Source: RGIG3013 sp045538935
Lineage (GTDB): Bacteria; Bacillota; Clostridia; Oscillospirales; Acutalibacteraceae
Direction: 5' to 3'
Length of the DNA stretch: 8,424 nucleotides
Assembly: GCA_045538935.1 (NCBI GenBank)
Contig: JAZQEI010000026.1
Location: 1-8,424, forward strand
Below, one piece after another: positions 1 through 4,180 of the stretch (the stretch's first letter is position 1; the number at the start of each line of letters is the position of its first letter). Position numbers and translations under genes: made by a program. Under the pieces are notes generated by a model. The model did no database searches. It was not told the DNA's origin and saw only the letters and a list, made by a program, of their open reading frames with translations.

Positions 1-1
1 A

Positions 2-166
2 CTCGACGATATATACACCATCCTGGACGGACTGAAAAACCGCCCGATGGAATACGATGAGCAGATCGTAAGACAACTGCTCGAATGCATAACGGTAGAT
101 TCCAAAGAACAGATCACGGTGATTTTTGTAGGCGGTCTCAAAGTGGTACAGCCACTGATCGACTGA
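2..166 (+). CDS. Large serine recombinase, C-terminal end (partial)
   Basis: An open frame enters from the left edge and stops with TGA at 164-166, giving about 54 residues. It contains the phrases LDGLKNRPMEYDEQIVRQLL and ITVIFVGGLKVVQPLID. From family knowledge, large serine recombinases of Firmicutes integrative elements (TnpX/CcrA-like, with a Recombinase and zinc-ribbon region) end in this way: a helix carrying DExxVRQLIExI, followed by a short beta segment of the type KIxVxFxGGxE. The catalytic N-terminal resolvase domain would lie outside the window, so activity cannot be judged. A small GC hairpin (GGTGG-CTCA-CCACC, 168-181) follows the stop but has no T-tract. The gene marks the left neighbour as mobile DNA. 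It need not belong to the downstream tRNA-bounded cassette, because such recombinases usually do not use tRNA 3' ends. Confidence 0.7.
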   Translation, partial: LDDIYTILDGLKNRPMEYDEQIVRQLLECITVDSKEQITVIFVGGLKVVQPLID

Positions 167-442
167 CGGTGGCTCACCACCACACACTAAAGCAGAAAGC
201 TCAAGATAAAATGCCGTTTTAATGAAAGAAAAAGCGAGTACGGCTCTGTGAGGGTTCAGATCTCTCGGTCTCCAAATGCACGGAGTAAAGCGGTGAAATC
301 TGAACCCCCAAGTCCAGGTGCGAGCGTTGGAAAAGACGCGTAAAACATGGATTTTTCAAGCACTTGGAAATTATGTGAGGGTTCGAAGTCATACGCAAAA
401 ACGGCAAAAATATCTTTTTTATAGTCCTTACACAAAAACATG
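167..442. other. Gene-free stretch after the recombinase
   Basis: I see no supported gene here. The visible structure is a 10-bp inverted repeat (GGGTTCAGAT at 252-261, ATCTGAACCC at 298-307) and two copies of GTGAGGGTTC (248-257 and 375-384). The second copy reads on as GGTTCGAAGTC, which resembles a tRNA T-arm, although no cloverleaf can be built around it. Minus-strand open frames that cross this stretch have no ribosome site and read antisense through the tRNA-like repeats. Confidence 0.6.
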
Positions 443-467
443 AAACCACCCAATAGGGTGGTTTTTT
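443..467 (+). terminator. Intrinsic terminator, 9-bp stem
   Basis: AAACCACCC (443-451), loop AATA, GGGTGGTTT (456-464), running into TTTTTTG. This is a perfect stem with a T-run on the plus strand. It lies 277 bases after the recombinase stop and could end transcripts entering from the left. The minus strand also has T residues after the stem (GGTTTCATG), but the signal is weaker that way. Confidence 0.75.
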
Positions 468-488
468 GTTTGTGGAAAAGTACAAATA

Positions 489-504
489 AGAAGGGCTTGA
501 ACCC
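489..504 (-). repeat. tRNA T-arm-like fragment (degenerate, minus strand)
   Basis: Read on the minus strand this is GGGTTCAAGCCCTTCT. It differs at one position from the T-arm of the tRNA-Trp fragment at 7398-7442 (GGGTTCAAGTCCTTCT). The similarity ends at the acceptor stem, where TATTTG replaces GCCCCTGCCA. It is either a decayed attachment-site copy or part of the repeated element described at 516-634. Confidence 0.45.
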
Positions 505-515
505 CAAGGGGGTGA

Positions 516-634
516 GGAGCGTTAAGAAAACAGTTCGGTGAACTGTTTTTAGCTCCGAAGTCTGAGGCGGGTACTGTTGCGGAGCAACGCAAAGCAACGT
601 CGCCGAGGACGCAGCCTGTGAAACAGGCGTGTCC
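516..634. repeat. Array of small palindromes with three-base loops (left block)
   Basis: Three perfect palindromes stand in a row. AAAACAGTTC-GGT-GAACTGTTTT (527-549) is enclosed by an outer GGAGC/GCTCC pair (516-520/552-556). GTTGC-GGA-GCAAC lies at 576-588, and GCCTGT-GAA-ACAGGC at 614-628. The last is extended by GGACGC (607-612) pairing with GTGTCC (629-634, one G-T pair), which reaches into the tRNA-like fragment. A block with the same loop set (GGA, GGT, GAA) but unrelated arms lies at 3746-3832, also just upstream of a tRNA-Trp fragment. No protein is encoded. Confidence 0.6.
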
Positions 635-648
635 TTCTGCCCCTGCCA
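631..648 (+). repeat. tRNA-Trp 3'-end fragment, candidate attachment site (left copy)
   Basis: GTCCTTCTGCCCCTGCCA is identical to the last 18 bases of the longer tRNA-Trp fragment at 7398-7442 and to 3847-3864. It covers the 3' half of the T-stem, the acceptor strand TGCCCCT, discriminator G and CCA. Nothing upstream folds into the rest of a tRNA. It forms a direct repeat with 3847-3864, enclosing about 3.2 kb that holds the XRE-to-immunity operon. Integration into tRNA 3' ends normally leaves such direct repeats, so I read it as an att remnant. The alternative is a dispersed repeat that carries a tRNA piece. Confidence 0.7.
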
Positions 649-668
649 GAAAGAAACGATCACCAAAA

Positions 669-698
669 GGGAGACACTCCGTAAGGAAGTTGTCTCCT
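669..698 (+). terminator. Hairpin after the left tRNA-Trp fragment, possible terminator
   Basis: GGAGACA (670-676) pairs with TGTCTCC (691-697), with weak extension on both sides. The loop contains CTCCGTAAGGAAG (677-689). The following sequence TTATTATTTTCG is T-rich but broken, so termination would be modest. The same 13-base loop occurs in reverse complement inside the hairpin at 3676-3718, whose stem sequence is entirely different. Confidence 0.5.
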
Positions 699-770
699 TA
701 TTATTTTCGTCTTATTTTGTGTCTGTCTTTCAAATTCAAAACAAAATATAGTGTTTATTATGAAAAAACC

Positions 771-799
771 TTGACATTTTCGGTAAGATGTATTATACT
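771..799 (+). promoter_or_regulatory. Sigma-A promoter of the XRE operon
   Basis: TTGACA (771-776), a 17-base spacer, TATACT (794-799). This is a consensus -35 and a five-of-six -10 at ideal spacing, about 50 bases before the XRE start. It is the only strong plus-strand promoter I see ahead of the six-gene cluster. Confidence 0.88.
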
Positions 800-808
800 T
801 TTGGTAAG
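782..808 (+). promoter_or_regulatory. Candidate XRE operator: GGTAAG direct repeat across the -10
   Basis: TTTTCGGTAAG and TTTTGGTAAG place GGTAAG at 782-787 and 803-808, 21 bases apart or two helical turns. They flank the -10 box. A repressor bound to both would block RNA polymerase, which fits autoregulation by the XRE protein. An inverted repeat, GGAGTA-gaggt-TACTCC (811-816/822-827), sits between this and the ribosome site and is a second candidate. Neither has been matched to a known operator. Confidence 0.4.
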
Positions 809-847
809 TTGGAGTAGAGGTTACTCCGCAAATAAGGAGGAAATACT

Positions 848-1159
848 ATGAGTAAAGCATTTGGACAGAGGTTATTAAACCTATTACAAAAACAAGGTAT
901 AACACAAAAGGAGCTTGCTGATAGAATTAACACTACTGAAGCCACGCTCTCTCGTTACGTTTCCGGCGACAGAGAGCCTAAATCGGATATGCTTGCAAAC
1001 ATCGCTACCGCCCTGCATACCACTTCTGATTATCTGCTCGGTATAGAGTCTGATGATTTTGATTTTCCAAAGGTAGAGCGTTTGTTGGCAAGAAACGCCG
1101 CAACAATGTCGGAAAAACAAAAACGAGCACTTATTTCTGCTTTGTTCGGGGAGGACTAA
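848..1159 (+). CDS. XRE-family transcriptional repressor (ImmR/cI-like)
   Basis: This 103-residue protein has one helix-turn-helix domain. Residues about 5-65 form a cI/HTH_3 fold, with the HTH at about 18-40 (ITQKELADRINTTEATLSRY) and the usual closing phrase TSDYLLGIE. The last 35 residues are a charged tail that may serve in dimerisation or as the substrate of the neighbouring protease. The start is ATG with AAGGAGG (834-840) seven bases upstream. The stop is two bases before the start of an ImmA-type protease, an arrangement known from ICEBs1 and many phages, where the repressor (ImmR) is cleaved by ImmA to release element genes. By inference it represses its own promoter at 771-799 and thereby the DUF4417/toxin/immunity genes behind it. 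It is shorter than ImmR of ICEBs1, so I do not assign that name. Confidence 0.9.
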   Translation: MSKAFGQRLLNLLQKQGITQKELADRINTTEATLSRYVSGDREPKSDMLANIATALHTTSDYLLGIESDDFDFPKVERLLARNAATMSEKQKRALISALFGED

Positions 1160-1161
1160 TA

Positions 1162-1710
1162 TTGGCATTTAGATTATCAGATAAGCATTGTGAGGAAATT
1201 AAGGAGATTGTGGTCAACACTTTCGAGGAACTTAACATCCGATGTATTCCGATAAGTGCCTTTGAAATGGCTACAAAACTCGGTGCGGTGGTAGTCCCTT
1301 ATTCCTCAAAATCCGAAGAAACACGTCAGCTTATGATGGAAAGAAGCGAGGACGGATTTACTATCAAGAAAGATGGCGTGTGGTACATTTTTTATAACGA
1401 TGCAAAAGGCTACGGACGTGTCAACAACACCCTCACCCACGAGTGTGGACATATAGTGTTGGATCACACGGAAGAAAGCGAATTGGCAGAAGCCGAAGCG
1501 AAGTTTTTTGCAAAGTATGCTCTCGCACCGCCCGTTCTCATTCACAAATTAGAGTTAAAGGATGCCTACGAGGTTTACGAGCATTTTGACATCAGCCTTG
1601 AAGCAGCAGGCTACGCCTTCTCTTACTATCGTAAATGGTTGACTTACGGCAATAAGGATTATACCAATTACGAAATACGATTACTCCAGCTTTTCAAAGA
1701 AGCTGTGTAA
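1162..1710 (+). CDS. ImmA/IrrE-family metallo-endopeptidase
   Basis: This 182-residue cytoplasmic protein starts at TTG, chosen because GGGGAGGA (1148-1155) lies six bases upstream and it follows the XRE stop by two bases. The zinc site HECGH is at residues 93-97, within TLTHECGHIVLDH, and the acidic third ligand should lie in EAEAKFFAKYALAP (about 112-123). This matches the family's ExxAxxFAxxLLxP helix, with A in place of the usual L in ALAP. The C-terminal part (SLEAAGYAFSYYRKWL, then DYTNYEIRLLQLF) is the family's typical all-helical end. The known role of relatives is site-specific cleavage of a partner XRE repressor after a damage or cell-density signal. Here the partner should be the preceding gene. 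The TTG start and tight spacing suggest translation coupled to the repressor and kept low. Confidence 0.93.
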   Translation: MAFRLSDKHCEEIKEIVVNTFEELNIRCIPISAFEMATKLGAVVVPYSSKSEETRQLMMERSEDGFTIKKDGVWYIFYNDAKGYGRVNNTLTHECGHIVLDHTEESELAEAEAKFFAKYALAPPVLIHKLELKDAYEVYEHFDISLEAAGYAFSYYRKWLTYGNKDYTNYEIRLLQLFKEAV

Positions 1711-1742
1711 TAGAAAATTAAGAGAAAGGACGGTGATGTTAT

Positions 1743-1931
1743 ATGATTGTAAAGGTCGTACAAATAGAAAAAGCACTCAGTAAATTGCGGCAACAATTTA
1801 CAAAGTGCGTTCTCTTTGGATGCGAGCATCCGATATTCTGCTACAAGTATTATGCCACATCTGAAGAAAAATTGCAAGAACTATTGGTGTTTTTACGAAA
1901 AAATTTGCGATTTTCTGCAAAGAACAGATGA
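1743..1931 (+). CDS. Small hypothetical protein (62 residues)
   Basis: I do not recognise this protein. It begins MIVKVVQIEKALSKLRQQ and ends in a basic helix-like segment (LQELLVFLRKNLRFSAKNR). It contains two cysteines in CVLFGCEHPIFCYK plus a third, which could bind a metal, but no known motif is complete. Evidence that it is real: ATG preceded by GGACGGTGAT (1729-1738, partial Shine-Dalgarno), same strand and spacing as its neighbours, and a stop overlapping the GAGGAGG ribosome site of the next gene. Evidence against: it is short, and an overlapping +1-shifted frame (1816-2025) is also open, so a frameshifted remnant of a longer gene cannot be excluded. There is no signal peptide or membrane segment. 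Confidence 0.45.
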   Translation: MIVKVVQIEKALSKLRQQFTKCVLFGCEHPIFCYKYYATSEEKLQELLVFLRKNLRFSAKNR

Positions 1932-1945
1932 GGAGGACATAATAT

Positions 1946-2611
1946 ATGTCAAGAAAAAATGGCACTCGAAGCGGGTGCAAAGATGTTTTTCACGCATTTT
2001 TAGTAAAAAATGCAACCTACGATAGTCCACTTGAAATCCCGTGCTTAAAAACAGAAATGCGAAAGCCCAACAAGCTCATTGCGTTTTCAAAGGCGGTACA
2101 CAGTACCGAATATGATGCTTGGGTGCATTTTTACGAGGACGATACCGCTTTTGAAAGGTTATGGAATAGACCTAACACCTATCTCCCTATCCTAAAGAAA
2201 TTCAAAGGGGTTATATCTCCCGATTTTAGTGTCTATCGAGATATGCCGTTGGTAATGCAACAATGGAATATTTATCGTAGCCGTGCAATCGGTCATTGGT
2301 TGCAAGAAAACGGAATACCCGTCATCCCAAATATACGCTTTGGTGATGATCGTACATTTGAATTATCTTGTGCGGGTATAAACAAGCACGGGGTAATCGC
2401 AGTAGGTTCTCACGGCTGCATAAGGCTACTGAGCGAACGCAAGTATTTTATAAACGGCTTAAAATATGTGGTTAACATATTAGAGCCAAAAACCATTGTG
2501 GTATATGGTGCTACACCGGACGAGGTTTTCGCACAGTATAAAGAAATGGGGATTGAAATACTGCAATTCGACAGCGACTTTATGCAAAGTCGAAAGGCGG
2601 TGAGTGCTTAA
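1946..2611 (+). CDS. DUF4417 domain-containing protein
   Basis: This 221-residue soluble protein starts at ATG with GAGGAGG nine bases upstream. The family is recognisable from KGVISPDFSVYRDMPLVMQQ (about 87-106), RSRAIGHWLQENGIPVIPNI with RFGDDRTFEL (111-140), and IAVGSHGCIR (151-160), ending in a conserved LEPKTIVVYG strand (179-188). These are typical DUF4417 signatures. The family occurs on phages, plasmids and integrative elements of Firmicutes, and to my knowledge no biochemical function is established. An N-terminal extension (about 1-45, including GCKDVFHAFLVKNATY) precedes the core. It overlaps the next gene by one base (TAATG), so it is translationally coupled to the putative toxin. 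That coupling, together with the immunity-like gene, suggests a role in handling, modifying or exporting the toxin. This is inference from position only. Confidence 0.85.
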   Translation: MSRKNGTRSGCKDVFHAFLVKNATYDSPLEIPCLKTEMRKPNKLIAFSKAVHSTEYDAWVHFYEDDTAFERLWNRPNTYLPILKKFKGVISPDFSVYRDMPLVMQQWNIYRSRAIGHWLQENGIPVIPNIRFGDDRTFELSCAGINKHGVIAVGSHGCIRLLSERKYFINGLKYVVNILEPKTIVVYGATPDEVFAQYKEMGIEILQFDSDFMQSRKAVSA

Positions 2612-3051
2612 TGGGTGCAGGCTTTCACGGTGGTTTTGGCGGCACTCACGGTGCAGGCGAAAACCACAAAGATTACATTGAAAATACTCTGCCCAAGAGT
2701 TCACCTATTAAAATTCCGTCCTCTGCCACAGTAAAAGAAGAACAGAAAAACGGATACGACCAAGTTAAATATACTTGGAAAAAGGGTGATTATTCTTATA
2801 CTAGCCGCTGGCACACCCGCACCCCTAACGCTCCGAAAGAGCAAGGCGATAGTTGGGTTGTTCAGCGTGATAAAGTAGGTATTGGTTACGGTAAAAATGC
2901 ACGTCCTGCCAAGCACGAGATACTTGTTGGTAAAAACAAGTGGGTATCAAAAAAGGAATGGCAGGCGGCTATCCGTGCAAGGAAAAACGGAACTGCGACA
3001 AAAGAACAAAAGGAGATGTTAGATAATGGACATTGGAAACCTAAAAAATAA
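2611..3051 (+). CDS. Putative short polymorphic toxin with GAGFHGGFG leader
   Basis: This 146-residue, lysine-rich protein starts at the ATG of a TAATG overlap with the DUF4417 gene. It has three visible parts. Residues 1-19 are a Gly/His leader, MGAGFHGGFGGTHGAGENH. Residues 20-58 are a polar linker. Residues 59-143 are a compact domain with RWHTRTPNAP (66-75), WVVQR (82-86), H102, KKEWQAAIRARKNGTA and a C-terminal LDNGHW (137-142). From memory, small Firmicutes toxins with quite different C-terminal domains share a GAGFHGGFGNTKG-type start, and this C-terminal pattern (WHTRTPxAPxxxGxxW to GHW) resembles polymorphic-toxin nuclease domains. I cannot firmly assign a named type. H68, R70, H102 and H141 are candidate catalytic residues. 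No signal peptide is present, so export, if any, is non-classical. The acidic partner gene overlaps its 3' end. Confidence 0.6.
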   Translation: MGAGFHGGFGGTHGAGENHKDYIENTLPKSSPIKIPSSATVKEEQKNGYDQVKYTWKKGDYSYTSRWHTRTPNAPKEQGDSWVVQRDKVGIGYGKNARPAKHEILVGKNKWVSKKEWQAAIRARKNGTATKEQKEMLDNGHWKPKK

Positions 3052-3400
3052 CTATACCTACTACGAGGGGTACGAGGACGAGGGTAAAATTGTTCTTTGT
3101 ATCGAAGCCGACCAAGCTATTCACATTTGGGAAGGCTACTTTGATGATATTTACGATACACCTACGCTTGACGGAAACGGATGGAAAGGTTTTACACGTG
3201 ACTACCATCAATTTGAGGGAGTGTTTTCGGAGGACGGCGGTATTACTGAAATAGATCCGTCCGAATACCTTGAAGATTTAATGCTCTACAAGGAAAAGTC
3301 CTTTGAGTTTGAAGAAACAACCGAAGTATTTAACCTTATGGTTTCTTTCCTTGAAGAAGCAATCAAACAAGGTGTAAATGTAAAAACCGAAAAGGTGTAA
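3026..3400 (+). CDS. Putative immunity protein (acidic, 124 residues)
   Basis: The gene starts at ATG inside the last 26 bases of the toxin gene, with AGGAG (3011-3015) ten bases upstream, and stops just before a terminator. The protein is strongly acidic and aromatic (YYEGYEDEGK, EGYFDDIYD, FEGVFSEDGG, KSFEFEETTE), with no membrane segment or signal peptide. I do not recognise the family. It is called immunity-like because it is small, acidic and encoded directly after a small basic toxin-like protein, which is the standard polymorphic-toxin arrangement. The fold looks alpha/beta, with a C-terminal helix (NLMVSFLEEAIKQG). It would act in the cytoplasm by binding and blocking the toxin domain. 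The gene overlap would keep its synthesis tied to that of the toxin. Confidence 0.6.
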   Translation: MDIGNLKNNYTYYEGYEDEGKIVLCIEADQAIHIWEGYFDDIYDTPTLDGNGWKGFTRDYHQFEGVFSEDGGITEIDPSEYLEDLMLYKEKSFEFEETTEVFNLMVSFLEEAIKQGVNVKTEKV

Positions 3401-3407
3401 TTTGTTT

Positions 3408-3444
3408 CACGGCAGAGGTTTGTTCTCTGTCGTGTTTTCTTTTC
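3408..3444 (+). terminator. Operon terminator
   Basis: CACGGCAGAG (3408-3417) pairs with CTCTGTCGTG (3425-3434) with one G-T pair and a seven-base loop, followed by TTTTCTTTTC. It lies eight bases after the immunity stop and closes the XRE-to-immunity transcript. Confidence 0.85.
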
Positions 3445-3675
3445 GTCGAGTATCAGGTCTTAGCAAAGTATGGCGCAATGTTAATAATGGGATATTTCAA
3501 AATGTAACTATGGATAATATTTTATACAAGTTGCATTTTTTAACCCACTGACATCTTTGTACAGCGTGAAAGTGTCATAGTGGGTTACACACTTTGAAAA
3601 GGTGTGTAACAAAAAACGGCATAGCCAATAACTACACCGCTTACCCAAATCAATTATTTAATTTTAATACAAGAG
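3445..3675. other. Gene-free AT-rich stretch with competing hairpins
   Basis: No gene is supported. The notable part is 3541-3610, where three pairings compete. TAACCCACT (3541-3549) plus GACA (3550-3553) pairs with TGTC...AGTGGGTTA (3573-3587, two-base bulge). AAAGTGT (3569-3575) pairs with ACACTTT (3589-3595). GTTACACAC (3584-3592) pairs with GTGTGTAAC (3602-3610). Each uses bases of another, so they cannot all form. No gene follows on either strand within reach, and there is no T-tract. It could be the end of a small RNA, a recombinase site or a transposon end. Confidence 0.5.
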
Positions 3676-3730
3676 CCACCCTTGGGGCACCTTCCTTACG
3701 GAGGGTGCCCCAAGGTGGTCGTTTTCTTTT
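3676..3730 (+). terminator. Very strong hairpin with T-run
   Basis: CCACC-C-TTGGGGCACC (3676-3691, one bulged C) pairs with GGTGCCCCAAGGTGG (3704-3718), a 15-bp stem, followed by TCGTTTTCTTTTTT. It would work as a plus-strand terminator. The loop holds CTTCCTTACGGAG (3691-3703), the exact reverse complement of the loop at 677-689. Confidence 0.75.
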
Positions 3731-3745
3731 TTAGTTGAGTACAAA

Positions 3746-3832
3746 CGGCTCGAAGCCGAGGCACGCGGAGCGTGTCGAGGGGCGCGGGTCTCCGGTGGAG
3801 ACCTCTGCGAAGCAGAAGCGCCGACCGAGCCG
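3746..3832. repeat. GC-rich array of small palindromes (right block)
   Basis: Four palindromes follow one another: CGGCT-CGA-AGCCG (3746-3758), CACGC-GGA-GCGTG (3762-3774, extendable to 3760-3776), GGTCTCC-GGT-GGAGACC (3787-3803) and TCTGC-GAA-GCAGA (3804-3816). GGCGC (3781-3785) can pair with GCGCC (3818-3822) around the last two. CGGCTCG (3746-3752) can alternatively pair with CGAGCCG (3826-3832) and close the whole block as a multibranched structure. GC content is far above the surroundings. The left block (516-634) uses the same loops with different arms. Confidence 0.6.
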
Positions 3833-3843
3833 GCAGGCGAGAC

Positions 3844-3864
3844 CAAGTCCTTCTGCCCCTGCCA
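3844..3864 (+). repeat. tRNA-Trp 3'-end fragment, candidate attachment site (right copy)
   Basis: This 21-base match to the tRNA-Trp fragment at 7398-7442 runs from the T-loop (CAAGTCC) through acceptor strand TGCCCCT, discriminator G and CCA. The upstream half of a tRNA is absent. It is in direct orientation with 631-648 and is followed by a terminator (3871-3913), as a real tRNA 3' end would be. It fits the host-side end of an integration that displaced the tRNA terminus. Confidence 0.72.
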
Positions 3865-3870
3865 AAGAAA

Positions 3871-3913
3871 AGTCCGAAAAACCTTGATTTTACAAGGGTT
3901 TCGGGCTTTTTTT
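3871..3913 (+). terminator. Intrinsic terminator behind the right tRNA-Trp fragment
   Basis: AGTCCG...AAAA.CCTTG (3871-3886) pairs with CAAGG.TTTCGGGCT (3893-3907), with a bulged A and one mismatch, followed by TTTTTTT. It is probably the original terminator of the tRNA gene whose 3' end lies just before it. Confidence 0.85.
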
Positions 3914-4133
3914 ATACCTAAATTCAATTTTGCTAAAATCGCAATTTGCCGTAAAATATCGTACATTTTCGAGTACTATGTACCCCGCGAAATGCCGCGT
4001 ATCGTTATGCACTCTATCTGTTGTGCAACATTTTCTTTAGTTGACGACATTGTCGCACGGAGGGCATATGTTTGAAATGAAGTTTACCTTAATTTGAAAA
4101 TATACTTAATTATTATAAACTATAGCTCATTTG
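3914..4133. other. Gene-free leader upstream of the beta-helix gene
   Basis: I see no supported gene. Two short palindromes occur: TGTTG-TG-CAACA (4019-4030) and CGACA-T-TGTCG (4045-4055). A GGAGGG site (4059-4064) precedes a nine-codon frame, ATG 4068 to TGA 4097 (MFEMKFTLI), which could be a leader peptide or the stump of a lost gene. The rest is AT-rich. Confidence 0.4.
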
Positions 4134-4162
4134 TTGACTATACTTTAGCAACGTGTTAAAAT
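4134..4162 (+). promoter_or_regulatory. Candidate promoter of the beta-helix gene
   Basis: TTGACT (4134-4139), 17-base spacer, TAAAAT (4157-4162). Spacing and boxes are good, but the transcript would start at about 4169, on top of the ribosome site GGAGG (4169-4173). That leaves almost no 5' leader. An alternative -10 is TATACT at 4139-4144, with only a poor -35. Confidence 0.5.
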
Positions 4163-4180
4163 TTGGACGGAGGTGTTTTT

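Noticed and set aside
256..666. Minus-strand open frame with the phrase FWQGQKD
   Set aside because: It reads antisense through the tRNA-Trp fragment and the palindrome block, with no ribosome site. The same phrase appears in the 3664-3966 frame only because both cross the same repeat.
618..851. Plus-strand open frame of 77 codons ahead of XRE
   Set aside because: It starts inside the tRNA fragment, crosses a hairpin and the XRE promoter, and has no ribosome site.
1816..2025. Alternative plus-strand frame overlapping the small ORF and the DUF4417 start
   Set aside because: It lacks a ribosome site and overlaps the well-supported DUF4417 start by 80 bases. It is kept only as a hint of possible frameshift at the 62-codon gene.
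3664..3966. Minus-strand open frame with LWQGQKDLVSPAGSVGASAS
   Set aside because: It is antisense to the right tRNA-Trp fragment, the GC-rich palindromes and two terminators. The low-complexity Ser/Pro/Ala/Arg text comes from the palindromes.
4068..4097. Nine-codon frame MFEMKFTLI with a GGAGGG site
   Set aside because: The ribosome site is good, but the frame is too short to support as a gene without comparison to relatives.
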